Shown piece by piece: positions 37,253 to 46,368 of a stretch of DNA of 64,000 nt. Under the pieces are notes generated by a model. It searched no databases. It worked only from the letters and a program-made list of their open reading frames with translations, and was not told where the DNA came from. The position numbers were made by a program, and so were the translations under genes. Numbering within the stretch: position 1 is the stretch's first letter; each line of letters begins with the position of its first letter. The stretch is from Sphingomonas echinoides ATCC 14820 (GTDB lineage Bacteria > Pseudomonadota > Alphaproteobacteria > Sphingomonadales > Sphingomonadaceae): NCBI RefSeq assembly GCF_000241465.1, contig NZ_JH584235.1:1101256-1165255 (forward strand). The letters are read 5' to 3'.

Positions 37253-39937
37253 TCATGCCGCTGGCTTTGCTGCAAGCGCGGCCTGCGCCGCTGCCAGTCG
37301 TGCGATCGGCACACGATAGGGCGAGGCGCTGACATAATCGAGCCCCACCGTCTCGCAGAAGGCGATCGATGCCGGATCGCCACCATGTTCGCCGCAAATG
37401 CCGAGCTTGATGTCGGGCCGCGTCGCCCGCCCGCGCTCCGCCGCCATGCCGATCAACTGCCCGACACCCTCGACATCGAGGCTGACGAACGGATCGCGCG
37501 CATAAATGCCGCGCTCGACATAGGTGGTGAGGAACCGCGCGGCATCGTCGCGGCTGACGCCCAGCGTGGTCTGCGTCAGATCGTTGGTGCCGAAGGAGAA
37601 GAATTCGCCGACCTCGGCAATCTCGCCCGCCATCAGGCAGGCGCGCGGCAGCTCGATCATCGTGCCGACATGATAGGTGATCGTCGTGCCGGTATCGGCG
37701 AACACGGCTTGCGCCGCCTTGTCGACCACCGCCTTCATCAGCTCCAGCTCGCGGCGCGTGCCGACCAGCGGGATCATCACTTCGGGGATCGGCGCCGCGC
37801 CCGATTTCTGCGCGACCAGCACCGCCGCCTCGAAAATGGCGCGCGCCTGCATCTCGTAGATTTCGGGATAGGTCACGCCCAGGCGGCAGCCGCGATGCCC
37901 CAGCATCGGGTTGAATTCGTGCAGGTCCGCCGCGCGCCGCTTGAGCACATCGACCGCAACCCCCGCCGCCGCCGCTACATCGGCGAATTCGCTTTCTTCA
38001 TGCGGCAGGAATTCGTGCAGCGGCGGATCGAGCAGGCGGATCGTCACCGGCAGGCCCGCCATCACCTCGAACAATTGCACGAAGTCGCTGCGCTGTTCGG
38101 GCAGCAATTTGTCGAGCGCGGCGCGGCGACCCGCTTCATCCTCGGCCAGGATCATCTGGCGGACATTGGTGATCCGCTCGGCATCGAAGAACATATGTTC
38201 GGTGCGACACAGGCCGATGCCCTCGGCACCGAACTCGCGCGCGACCTTGGCGTCGAGCGGGGTCTCGGCATTGGCGCGCACGCGCAAACGGCGCACGCCA
38301 TCGGCCCACACCATCAGCGTCGCGAAATCGCCGGAAAGCTCGGGCTGCACCGTCGGCACTTCGCCCGCCATCACTTCGCCGGTGGTGCCGTCGATGGTGA
38401 TGATGTCGCCTGCGTTGACCACGCGCGCCTCGGCCCCGAGACCAACGCGCATCACGCCTGCCTTGGCATCGATCGAGATGCCGCCCGCACCCGAAACGCA
38501 CGGACGGCCCATGCCGCGCGCCACCACGGCGGCGTGGCTGGTCATGCCGCCGCGCGCGGTGAGGATGCCCTTGGCCGCGTGCATCCCGTGAATGTCTTCG
38601 GGGCTGGTTTCGGTGCGGATCAGGATCACCGCCTCGCCTGCCGCCGCGCGCGTCTCGGCGGTGTCGCTGTCGAACACGGCAAAGCCCGAGGCCGCACCGG
38701 GCGAGGCCGGCAAGCCCTTGGTCAGCACATCGCGCACCGCCTTGGGATCGAGCGTCGGGTGCAGCAACTGGTCGAGCGCCGCCGGATCGACACGGGCGAC
38801 GGCTTCCTCGCGCGTGATCAGGCCTTCCTCGGCCATATCAACCGCGATCTTCAAAGCGGCCTTGGCGGTGCGCTTGCCGCTCCGCGTCTGCAGCATCCAC
38901 AGCTTGCCCTGCTGCACGGTGAATTCGATATCCTGCATGTCGCGGTAATGCGTTTCGAGCAGGTCGAACACCTTGGCGAGTTCGGCGAACACCACCGGCA
39001 TCGCCTCTTCCATCGACAGCGGCTTGGCCCCTGCCGCTGCGCGTGCGGCGGTGGTGAGATATTGCGGGGTGCGGATGCCGGCGACGACGTCCTCGCCCTG
39101 CGCATTGATCAGGAATTCGCCATAATAAGCCTTGGTGCCGATCGCCGGATCGCGCGTGAACGCCACGCCCGTGGCCGAGGTGTCGCCCATATTGCCGAAC
39201 ACCATCGCCTGCACGTTGACGGCGGTGCCCCAGCTTGCCGGAATGTCGTTGAGGCGGCGATAGACCTTGGCGCGTTCCGACTGCCACGATCCGAACACCG
39301 CGCCGACCGCGCCCCATAATTGGTCATGCACGTCCTGCGGGAAGGGCTTGCCCCACAGTTGCTCGACCAGGCCCTTATATTCGGCGACGAGGCCGCGCAG
39401 GTCATCGGCGGTGAGATCGGTGTCGAGGAAATAGCCGCGATCTTCCTTGGCGATTTCGAGGGCCTCCTCGAATGCATCATGGTCGAGTTCGAGCACCACG
39501 TCCGAATACATCTGGATGAAGCGGCGATAGCTGTCCCACGCGAAGCGCGCGTCGCCGCTGGTGGCGGCGAGGCCCTCGACCGTCTGGTCGTTGAGGCCGA
39601 GATTGAGCACCGTGTCCATCATGCCGGGCATCGACGCGCGCGCGCCGGAGCGGACCGAGACGAGCAGCGGGTCCGCCGGGTTGCCGAAGCGCTTGCCGGT
39701 CACGCCTTCGATATGGGCGATGCCGGTGGCGACTTCGTCGCGCAGGCTCTGCGGGAATTGGCCGCCTTCATCATAATAGACCGCGCAAAATTCGGTCGAG
39801 ATGGTGAAGCCGGGTGGCACCGGCAGCCCGATCGCCGCCATCTCGGCAAGGTTCGCGCCTTTGCCGCCGAGCAGGTTGCGGTCGCCCTTGCCCCCGTCCG
39901 AAACACCGCCGCCGAACCGATACACGTATTGCGTCAT
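37253..39937 (-). CDS. ppdK: Pyruvate, phosphate dikinase
   Basis: Interconverts pyruvate + ATP + Pi and PEP + AMP + PPi. The 894-residue product contains the N-terminal nucleotide-binding domain (LLGGKGANLAEMAAIGLPVPPGFTIST; SVRSGARASMPGMMDTVLNLG), the swivelling phosphohistidine domain with GGMTSHAAVVARGMGRPCV (His468), and the PEP-binding barrel ending with MIELPRACLMAGEIAEVGEFFSFGTNDLTQTTLG and GICGEHGGDP. It is 81 bp downstream of glyS. In alphaproteobacteria it usually supports gluconeogenesis or PPi-linked glycolysis. Confidence 0.97.
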   Translation of the reverse strand: MTQYVYRFGGGVSDGGKGDRNLLGGKGANLAEMAAIGLPVPPGFTISTEFCAVYYDEGGQFPQSLRDEVATGIAHIEGVTGKRFGNPADPLLVSVRSGARASMPGMMDTVLNLGLNDQTVEGLAATSGDARFAWDSYRRFIQMYSDVVLELDHDAFEEALEIAKEDRGYFLDTDLTADDLRGLVAEYKGLVEQLWGKPFPQDVHDQLWGAVGAVFGSWQSERAKVYRRLNDIPASWGTAVNVQAMVFGNMGDTSATGVAFTRDPAIGTKAYYGEFLINAQGEDVVAGIRTPQYLTTAARAAAGAKPLSMEEAMPVVFAELAKVFDLLETHYRDMQDIEFTVQQGKLWMLQTRSGKRTAKAALKIAVDMAEEGLITREEAVARVDPAALDQLLHPTLDPKAVRDVLTKGLPASPGAASGFAVFDSDTAETRAAAGEAVILIRTETSPEDIHGMHAAKGILTARGGMTSHAAVVARGMGRPCVSGAGGISIDAKAGVMRVGLGAEARVVNAGDIITIDGTTGEVMAGEVPTVQPELSGDFATLMVWADGVRRLRVRANAETPLDAKVAREFGAEGIGLCRTEHMFFDAERITNVRQMILAEDEAGRRAALDKLLPEQRSDFVQLFEVMAGLPVTIRLLDPPLHEFLPHEESEFADVAAAAGVAVDVLKRRAADLHEFNPMLGHRGCRLGVTYPEIYEMQARAIFEAAVLVAQKSGAAPIPEVMIPLVGTRRELELMKAVVDKAAQAVFADTGTTITYHVGTMIELPRACLMAGEIAEVGEFFSFGTNDLTQTTLGVSRDDAARFLTTYVERGIYARDPFVSLDVEGVGQLIGMAAERGRATRPDIKLGICGEHGGDPASIAFCETVGLDYVSASPYRVPIARLAAAQAALAAKPAA

Positions 39938-40018
39938 GGGTCTTCCCTCTAAGTACCTGTATTCGCTGGGGAGGCGTTTGGAAGGTGAGGCTAAAGTTAG
40001 GGCAAAGTGCGCGTCCGT

Positions 40019-42396
40019 TCAGCCCTCGATCTTCGAGAAGTCTGCGACATTGTGCACCGCAGCACGGACCCGATCAAGCAAAGCGAGCCGGGCGGCGCGC
40101 TTTTCGGGATCGGAATCGTTGACGATCACGCCTTCAAAAAACGCATCGATCGGAGCGCGCAGCGTGGCGAGCGCCGCCATCGCGGCTTCGAAATCCTCGC
40201 GCGCCACCGCGGCGGCAGCGGCAGGCTCAGCCGAATCGAGCGCCAGCGCGAGCGCAGCCTCTGCCGGTTCCTTCTCCCTCTCCCCTTCAGGGGAGAGAGA
40301 GAAACGCCCTCTTTCTTCAAGATATTCGCCGCGCGCTTGTACCCGGCGAGGAGGTTCACCCCATCCTCGGTCCCGATAAACGCCTGCAACGCATGAACGC
40401 GCGCGAGCAAGCGGACGAGATCATCCTCGCCGCCAAGCGCGAACACCGCGTCGATCAGATCGTGCCGGACACCGGCTTCGCGTTGCTGGACTTTGAGGCG
40501 GTCGGCGAAGAAGTCGAGAAGACCATCGACTGATCTGTCAAACACTAGATACTTTGCAAATTCGATGAAATCAGGTTCACCGTCCCACTCGTAATAGCTG
40601 ATGAACGATCCGCCGATTTTGCGTTCGATCGCGCTTTCCGTATGATTACCTTTTGTCCAGTCGTACTCTTGGTCGAAATGAGCAAGGCGAGCTCTGGCGT
40701 GCCTCGGCTCAGCGTCATCGCCCTTATGGAACTCATTCTCCCAATATACAAACTGTGAGGCATGTATTGCAGCCGATGCCGCTACGACCGTGCTCAGCGG
40801 AAGCCGGAATTGGCCCTCAATGACCTGAGAGATTATTGCAATAGTAGCTCTACGAAGAGCGAATGGATCCTTGGAGCCAGTAGGCGGCAGCCCCGCCGCA
40901 AAGAAACCTACCAACGTATCCAGCTTATCCGCCAGCGACACCGCCACCGTTACCGGATCGGTCGGCACATCATCGCCCTGCCCGACCGGCTTGTAGTGAT
41001 CGCGGATCGCGGCGGCGACGCGGGGGTCTTGGCCTTGGGCCGCCGCGTAATAGCCGCCCATCAGGCCCTGCAATTCGGGAAACTCGCCGACCATGCCGGT
41101 GACGAGATCGGCCTTGCAGAGGAGCGCGGCGCGTTCCGCGAGCGCGGCAAGATTCTCCCTCTCCCCTTCAGGGGAGAGGGTCGGGGAGAGGGGCTGTGCT
41201 GGAATATCGAGGGCGTCGCTGGAGGCAGACTCCCCCTCTCCCCGGCCCTCTCCCCGCGAGCGGGGAGAGGGAGAAGAAACGATTCCCTCTTCCACCAGCC
41301 ACTTGGCCAGCTTCGCGACGCGCGCGACCTTGTCCGCGACGGTGCCCAATTTCTCGTGGAACACGATCCGGTCGAGCTTGGTCGCTTGCTCTTCCAGCGG
41401 CACCTTCAAATCGGTTTCGTAGAAGAATTTCGCGTCGGACAGGCGCGCCGCCAGCACCTTGCGGTTACCCTCGACGATCTTCGCGCCGCCATCGGCCGCA
41501 TCGATATTGGCGGTGCAGACGAACGCATTCGCCAAGGCCCCGTCCGCGCCACGGCACACGAAATATTTCTGGTTCACGCGCGCGGTGAGCTGGATCACTT
41601 CGGGGGGCACGCTGAGGAACGCCGCGTCGAAGCGGCCGAGCAGCGGCACCGGCCATTCGGTGAGGCCGGCATTTTCGGTCAACAGGCCCTCGTCCTGCAC
41701 CAGCTCGAGCCCCGCCTTGCGCGCCGCCATCGTCGCGCCGAGCGCGATGATCTGGCGGCGTTCGGCCTGGTCGACGATGACATGGCACGCGCGCAGTTTC
41801 TCGACATAATCGTCGGCCGAGCCAATCGTGATGACGCCGGGATGGTGGAAGCGATGGCCGACGGTGGCGGCGCCCGCCTGCACGCCGGCGATCTCGACCG
41901 GCACGACCGTATCGCCGAACAAAGCGACGATCCCTTGCAGCGGGCGCACCCAGCGCAGCGATTCCATCGTGGTCGAGCTGGCACCCCAGCGCATCGCCTT
42001 GGGCCAGGGAAACGCGCGGATGATCGCCGGGATCGCCTCGGCCAGCACCGCGCTGGTCGCGCGGCCGGGCTTGTCGACCACCGCGAACAGCACACCGTCA
42101 CGCTCGACCAATTGCTCGCGTGTGAGGCCGGTCTTGCGCAGAAACCCTTCAAGCGCTTGCGGCGGGGCGGAGGCCTTGGGCCCCTTGGTCTCTTCCGACA
42201 CCGCCGCCGTCTCGACCGGCAAGCCGCGCGCGATCAGCGTCAGGCGGCGCGGGGTGGCGTAGGTGACGATCTCGCTGGCGGTGAGGCCGCTCTTGGCGAT
42301 CTCGGCGGTGAACAGCTTGGCCAGATCCTCGCGCGCACGATCCTGCATTCGCGCAGGAATTTCCTCGGAGCGCAGCTCAAGCAAAAAGTCGGTCAT
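40019..42396 (-). CDS. glyS: Glycine--tRNA ligase beta subunit, interrupted by two palindromic repeats; frameshifted near the 3' end
   Basis: Beta subunit of the bacterial alpha2-beta2 GlyRS, carrying tRNA-binding and HD-like domains. It begins [24 protein letters not shown] and is normal through [12 protein letters not shown]. Two anomalies stand out. Residues about 374-415 are the translation of a 124-bp family A repeat (41153-41276), in frame. At a second, short copy (40272-40303) the frame shifts: the original frame runs on to a stop at 40126 with an Arg-rich tail, while the real C-terminus ([24 protein letters not shown] to VADFSKIEG, stop at 40019) lies in the -1 frame. Removing one CT unit or adding one base near 40290-40305 would restore a full protein. 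The cause could be sequencing error, slippage or a true lesion. The coordinates span both parts. Confidence 0.9.
40272..40303. repeat. Short family A palindrome in the 3' part of glyS, at the frameshift
   Basis: A 32-bp palindrome (14-bp arms with one mismatch around TTCA), a half-element of the repeat at 41153-41276. It lies between the codons for KKEG and those for [14 protein letters not shown], exactly where the glyS frame changes. One arm contains a (GA)n/(CT)n run, which is prone to slippage. Confidence 0.8.
41153..41276. repeat. Full-length family A palindromic repeat inside glyS
   Basis: About 124 bp: a left hairpin (CCCTCTCCCC-TTCA-GGGGAGAGGG), a G-rich strand TCGGGGAGAGGGGC, a 40-bp variable centre, then the complementary CCCCCTCTCCCCGGC and a right hairpin CCCTCTCCCCGCGAGCGGGGAGAGGG. 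The same architecture occurs between rplY and pth (47020-47145). It is translated in frame as a Ser/Pro/Gly/Arg/Glu-rich stretch of about 41 residues in GlyS. Confidence 0.85.
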
Positions 42397-42429
42397 GCGC
42401 GCGCCCCGTTAGCGACCAGAACGCAACGG

Positions 42430-42495
42430 CTTCGCGTCTTCGCGTCTTCGCGTGAGAAAGAAGGTTGGTTCACGCGAAGGCGCGAAGGCGCGAAG
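42430..42495. repeat. Family E inverted repeat between glyQ and glyS
   Basis: Arms 42430-42455 and 42470-42495 (built of CTTCGCG-type heptamers) pair over 26 bp with G-T wobbles around a 14-bp loop. A similar element lies at 46106-46172. Further degenerate copies of the GGCGCGGAG motif continue to about 42545. The element separates the two subunit genes of GlyRS within one transcript. Confidence 0.75.
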
Positions 42496-42574
42496 AGCGC
42501 CAGAAGAAGGGTGGTTCGCGCGGAGGCGCGGAGGGCGCGGAGGAGAAGGCGCATGGGAGTGCCTGCGGCGCTGC

Positions 42575-43468
42575 TCATGCGGCCCACCCCGGGAAGCGCG
42601 CTTCCCATTTTGCGGTGTTGTGCGCGATCCACGCGCCGCACGCGCCCTTCGCCAGATCGCGGACGCGGCCCATATAGGCCTGGCGCTCCGCCACCGAGAT
42701 GACGCCGCGCGCCTGCAACAGGTTGAAGATGTGGCTGGCCTTGATCGCCTGCTCATAGGCCGGGATCGGAAGCTGCTTGCCGAGGCAATTCTCGCATTCG
42801 GCGACATGCTTCTTGAACTGGTCGAACAGGCTGTCGGTATCGGCCACTTCGAAATTCCAGGTCGACATTTCGACCTCATTCTCGTGGAACACGTCGCCAT
42901 AGCTGACGCCAGCGTCGTTAAACGCCAGATCGTACACGCTGTCCTTGTTCTGGATATACATAGCGAGGCGTTCGAGCCCGTAGGTCAGCTCGCCCGCGAC
43001 CGGCTTCATGTCATAGCCGCCCATTTGCTGGAAATAGGTGAACTGCGTCACTTCCATCCCGTCGCACCACACTTCCCAGCCCAGCCCCCAGGCACCGAGC
43101 GTCGGGCTTTCCCAATCGTCCTCGACAAAGCGGATGTCGTGGACGAGCGGATCGATGCCGATCGCGGCGAGGCTGCCGAGATAGAGCGCCTGCAAATCGG
43201 GCGGGCTCGGCTTCAGGATCACCTGATATTGGTAATAATGCTGCAGCCGGTTGGGGTTTTCGCCATAGCGGCCATCGGTCGGGCGGCGGCACGGCTGGAC
43301 GAAGGCGGCGTTCCACGTCTCGGGGCCGAGCGCGCGCAGCGTCGTCGCCGGGTGAAAGGTGCCCGCCCCCATCTCCATGTCATAAGGCTGCAGAATCAGG
43401 CAGCCGTGCTGGCTCCAATACTCATGGAGCGTAAGGATCATGCGTTGGAAGCTGAGCGGTTGGGTCAC
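42575..43468 (-). CDS. glyQ: Glycine--tRNA ligase alpha subunit
   Basis: Catalytic subunit of the heterotetrameric GlyRS. The 297-residue product starts at GTG 43468 ([23 protein letters not shown]), matching the family start; the frame stays open upstream with ATG 43531 possible, but that would add 21 basic residues not typical of GlyQ. Characteristic segments are [49 protein letters not shown] and [21 protein letters not shown]. It precedes glyS with a 178-bp gap filled by repeats. Confidence 0.95.
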   Translation of the reverse strand: MTQPLSFQRMILTLHEYWSQHGCLILQPYDMEMGAGTFHPATTLRALGPETWNAAFVQPCRRPTDGRYGENPNRLQHYYQYQVILKPSPPDLQALYLGSLAAIGIDPLVHDIRFVEDDWESPTLGAWGLGWEVWCDGMEVTQFTYFQQMGGYDMKPVAGELTYGLERLAMYIQNKDSVYDLAFNDAGVSYGDVFHENEVEMSTWNFEVADTDSLFDQFKKHVAECENCLGKQLPIPAYEQAIKASHIFNLLQARGVISVAERQAYMGRVRDLAKGACGAWIAHNTAKWEARFPGWAA

Positions 43469-43552
43469 GCCGCGGGCTTTGGCGCAGCGCGGCGGGAAAT
43501 TCAACCAAGCGTTGCGACGCGCAAACGCCATGCCACGCTCGCGTGACTTTTT

Positions 43553-43609
43553 GTCAGGTGTTGTTGACAATCACTGTGCGCCATGCCTATAAAGTAAGGG
43601 TCACCTGAC
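43553..43609 (+). promoter_or_regulatory. Promoter and probable operator of the XRE regulator
   Basis: A near-consensus promoter: TTGACA at 43564-43569, an 18-bp spacer, TATAAA at 43588-43593. It is flanked by a perfect 8-bp inverted repeat, GTCAGGTG at 43553-43560 and CACCTGAC at 43602-43609, with centres 49 bp apart, about five helical turns. TGACTTTT is also directly repeated (43543, 43606), as is AGTAAGGG (43593, 43613). This fits autoregulation by the XRE protein encoded 50 bp downstream, possibly by looping. Confidence 0.7.
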
Positions 43610-43658
43610 TTTTAGTAAGGGGATAACGACCATGCAGAGGGCATTTGCGAAGGATATC

Positions 43659-43865
43659 ATGAAGAATCGCCTGAAAGTGCTGCGCGCCGAACGCGACTGG
43701 AGCCAGGCGGAGCTTGCCGGGCGGCTCGATGTGTCGCGCCAGGCGGTCAACGCCATCGAAACGGGCAAATATGATCCCTCGCTCCCCCTCGCATTCCGCA
43801 TCGGGCGACTGTTCAACATGGCAATCGAGGAGATTTTCGATGATGGGGAAAACAATGTCGGCTGA
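43659..43865 (+). CDS. Short XRE-family transcriptional regulator
   Basis: A 68-residue helix-turn-helix protein: MKNRLKVLRAERDWSQAELAGRLDVSRQAVNAIETGKYDPSLPLAFRIGRLFNMAIEEIFDDGE. This is the compact YozG/HipB-like Cro type that usually works with a neighbouring membrane protein. ATG 43659 has GAAGGA four bases upstream; an upstream ATG (43632) adds nine residues. Its 3' end overlaps the next gene by 11 bp. It probably controls its own pair of genes through the repeats around the promoter. Confidence 0.88.
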   Translation: MKNRLKVLRAERDWSQAELAGRLDVSRQAVNAIETGKYDPSLPLAFRIGRLFNMAIEEIFDDGENNVG

Positions 43866-44274
43866 GCCGGAAACGCCATCGGGCGAGGCCCGGCTCAAGG
43901 CGTACCACCGCCGTTATACCGGGATTATCGTCCGGCTCATGATCGCTGGCGGGCTGATTGGTGGCGTCGTCGGCGCGGTGACCGCAGCGGGGGAAGGCAC
44001 CACCTTGGCGCAGGCCGCGGCGATCATCGGCGTGGCGCTGTTCGTGATTGCGGCGGGGCTTGGCTCCTATCACTATTTTCGCGCCGTCGATGAGCTGGAG
44101 CTGGAGGCGAACAAATGGGCCGGGCTAGCCGGTATCAACGCCTATCTCCTGCTCTATGTCGGCTGGCGGTTTCTGGCTTGGTCCGGGGTCACGGCCAACG
44201 CCAATGGCGACGTGATCTTCGGGATCACGATGCTGGTGGCGTGCGCAGCATTTCTCTATCGCCGGTTTCGCTAA
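43855..44274 (+). CDS. Small membrane protein paired with XRE regulator
   Basis: A 139-residue integral membrane protein with about four hydrophobic segments: IIVRLMIAGGLIGGVVGAVTA, AAAIIGVALFVIAAGLGSYHYF, GINAYLLLYVGWRFLAW and VIFGITMLVACAAFLYR. The start ATG 43855 has GGGGA seven bases upstream and overlaps the XRE gene; earlier in-frame ATGs (43840, 43843) are possible. Such regulator-membrane pairs are common, and the membrane member is often thought to modulate the regulator, but no function is established. Confidence 0.75.
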   Translation: MSAEPETPSGEARLKAYHRRYTGIIVRLMIAGGLIGGVVGAVTAAGEGTTLAQAAAIIGVALFVIAAGLGSYHYFRAVDELELEANKWAGLAGINAYLLLYVGWRFLAWSGVTANANGDVIFGITMLVACAAFLYRRFR

Positions 44275-44295
44275 GGCGCTTGCACAAGGATATTG

Positions 44296-45207
44296 ATGAT
44301 GAAAATGCGCTATCTTCTGAGCACTGTCGCGCTGCTGCTGTCACCACCGCTGGCCGCGCAGACGACGCCCCCCGCCTCGCCCCCCGCTGCCGCCACCATC
44401 CCCGCCGACCCGGCTTTATGGGTGGTGAAGGACAAGGACACGACGATCTATCTGTTCGGCACGATCCATGCCTTGAAGCCGCAACTGAGCTGGTTCGATT
44501 CGGCGGTGCGCAAGGCGTTCGATGCGAGCGGGCAATTGGTGCTCGAAATTCCGCTGCCGACCCAGGAACAAGCCAAAGCGGTGATCGTGCCGCTGGCGAT
44601 GGACGCGACGGGCAAACCGCTGACCCAGAAACTGAGCGCGGAGGACCGCAAGGTCTATGCCGCAGCCATGGCCAAGCTCGGCATTCCTGAAACCGCCTTC
44701 GACACCTTCGAGCCGTGGTTCGCCGGGGTCACGCTGGCGCAGATCGAGTTGCAAAAGGCCGGGTTCAACGCCGCCGAGGGGGTGGAAGTCGCGCTGAATG
44801 CTGCAGCTACGGCATCGGGCAAGCCGGTCTCGGGGCTCGAGACGCTGGAGCAGCAGCTCGGCTATTTCCACACTCTGCCGCAAGCCGACCAGATCGCCTT
44901 CCTCATCTCGAGCGCGAAGGAAATCGACAAATTCGATGCGACGATCAACGCCATGCTCGATCGCTGGAAAGCGGGCGATGCCGAGGGCCTGAGCGCGCTG
45001 ATGAACGAGGATTTGAGCAGCCAGCCCAATCTCTACAAAGTGCTGCTGGCGGATCGCAACGCGCGCTGGGCCGACTGGATCGACAACCGGCTGAAGACGC
45101 CGGGCACCGTGTTCATCGCGGTCGGCGCGGGGCATTTGGCGGGCAAGGACAGCGTGCAGGCCTATCTCGCCAAGCATCATCTGGTCGCCGAGCGAGTCCG
45201 CTATTGA
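44296..45207 (+). CDS. TraB/GumN family protein (first of tandem pair)
   Basis: A 303-residue exported protein with a signal peptide ending LAAQ (about residue 23). TraB/GumN signatures are [22 protein letters not shown] (the GxxH motif), LVLEIPLPTQEQAKAV, the GVEVALNAAA region, VSGLETLEQQLGYF and the end motif LLADRNARWADWI with VFIAVGAGHLAGKDSVQ. The fold is related to metal-dependent TIKI proteases, so a periplasmic hydrolase is possible but not shown. Its stop overlaps the start of a paralogue. Confidence 0.87.
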   Translation: MMKMRYLLSTVALLLSPPLAAQTTPPASPPAAATIPADPALWVVKDKDTTIYLFGTIHALKPQLSWFDSAVRKAFDASGQLVLEIPLPTQEQAKAVIVPLAMDATGKPLTQKLSAEDRKVYAAAMAKLGIPETAFDTFEPWFAGVTLAQIELQKAGFNAAEGVEVALNAAATASGKPVSGLETLEQQLGYFHTLPQADQIAFLISSAKEIDKFDATINAMLDRWKAGDAEGLSALMNEDLSSQPNLYKVLLADRNARWADWIDNRLKTPGTVFIAVGAGHLAGKDSVQAYLAKHHLVAERVRY

Positions 45208-46067
45208 GGCGGCGATGGCTTGGTCTCGGGCTGGCGCTGGGGCTGTGCGCCTGTGCGCGAGCGCCCGAGACCAAGGCGCATCCGGCGCTATGGCGGGTGG
45301 CGGATGGGGATACCACGATCTGGCTGTTCGGGACGATCCACGCGCTGCCGCCCGGCGTCGACTGGCAAACCCCCGCCGTCGCGCGCGCGGTCGATGCGGC
45401 GGATACGCTGATCCTGGAAGTGCCGCCCGCCGACCCCGCAGCGGCGCGCGCGGAGTTCGTGGCGCTGGCCGAGCAGCCGGGCTTGCCGCCTATCGCGGCG
45501 CGGGTTCCCGTGGCCGACCGTGCGACGCTCGCACGCGGCATGGCGGTGGCGGGGCAATCGGCAGCAGATCTCGACGGACTCAAGACCTGGGCGGCGGCGC
45601 TGACGATCACGGCGGGCGCGGGACATGCCGAGCAAGCGAGCGCGACCGAAGGCGTCGAGCCCGTGCTCACGCGGCGCTTCACCGGCAAGGCGATCGGCGC
45701 GCTGGAGACGCGCGATGGGCAATTGCGGCTGTTCGATCATCTGCCGGCCGCGGCACAGCGCGTGCTGCTAGTACAGGCCGCGATCGATGCGCAGGACGCA
45801 GCGCGCGGCTATGCGCATTTGTTCAAGGCGTGGTCGGCGGGCGATGACGCCGCGCTCGCCGCGACGGTCGCTCCGCTACGGCGCGATCCGGCGATCGGCA
45901 AGGCGCTGCTCACCGACCGCAATGCGCGCTGGGCGAGCGTGATCGTGCGACGGATGGCGCGGCCGGGGCGCGTGTTCGTGGCGGTCGGTGCCGGGCATCT
46001 GGTCGGGCCGGGATCGGTGGCGGAATTGCTGCGCAAGCGCGGGCTGAAGGTCGAGCGGGTAGAATAA
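45204..46067 (+). CDS. TraB/GumN family lipoprotein (second of tandem pair)
   Basis: A 287-residue paralogue of the preceding protein. It starts at TTG 45204, overlapping the upstream TGA as TTGA, and begins [17 protein letters not shown], a short lipoprotein signal. The same motifs follow: [60 protein letters not shown] and [17 protein letters not shown] with [16 protein letters not shown]. No ATG or GTG start is available nearby, which makes the TTG the best choice. The pair looks like a tandem duplication that diverged, one soluble or signal-cleaved, one lipid-anchored. Confidence 0.83.
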   Translation: MRRRWLGLGLALGLCACARAPETKAHPALWRVADGDTTIWLFGTIHALPPGVDWQTPAVARAVDAADTLILEVPPADPAAARAEFVALAEQPGLPPIAARVPVADRATLARGMAVAGQSAADLDGLKTWAAALTITAGAGHAEQASATEGVEPVLTRRFTGKAIGALETRDGQLRLFDHLPAAAQRVLLVQAAIDAQDAARGYAHLFKAWSAGDDAALAATVAPLRRDPAIGKALLTDRNARWASVIVRRMARPGRVFVAVGAGHLVGPGSVAELLRKRGLKVERVE

Positions 46068-46105
46068 GAGACACCGCAGCGCCGCAGGCAACGCCTTCTC
46101 CTTCT

Positions 46106-46172
46106 CTTCGTGCCTTTGTGGCTTCGTGCGATCAAAAGACTTTTTCTCGCACAAAGGCGCAAAGGCACCAAG
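46106..46172. repeat. Family E inverted repeat upstream of rplY
   Basis: Arms 46106-46131 and 46147-46172 pair over 26 bp with a few mismatches around a 15-bp loop. The layout and heptamer logic match the glyQ-glyS element at 42430-42495. It occupies the first part of the 301-bp gap between the TraB/GumN gene and rplY. Confidence 0.75.
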
Positions 46173-46267
46173 TGGTCGCGCGTGTGATCGAGTACCCCTC
46201 CCCACCGCAGCCTTTTTTATCGCTTGCGCGATGGCAGCGGCTTCCGCCGGACGTGGGACAGCGCATA

Positions 46268-46337
46268 TTGCGCTTTGCCCCGCCTTTCCCTATAGCGCCG
46301 CGCTTCGGTCAGGGTCATCCCTGGAGGCCTGGCCGAA
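46268..46337 (+). promoter_or_regulatory. Possible rplY promoter and leader hairpin
   Basis: TTGCGC at 46268-46273 is followed after 17 bp by TATAGC at 46291-46296. Just downstream, 46304-46313 pairs with 46328-46337 (10 bp, one G-U), which would form a hairpin at the very 5' end of the mRNA. The promoter is weak by consensus; the hairpin is clear. Regulation by L25 itself is speculation. Between 46173 and 46267 I see nothing recognisable. Confidence 0.4.
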
Positions 46338-46368
46338 AGACCACACACACGCATATCGGAGTAATGCA

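Noticed and set aside
36617-39319. A 900-codon open frame on the plus strand
   Set aside because: It is antisense to the DUF1214 gene and ppdK, has a His/Arg-rich composition typical of high-GC shadow frames, and no domain.
42430-42560. Possible CRISPR-like array from the repeated TTCGCG heptamers
   Set aside because: The units are inverted, imperfect and lack regular spacers; no cas genes are present.
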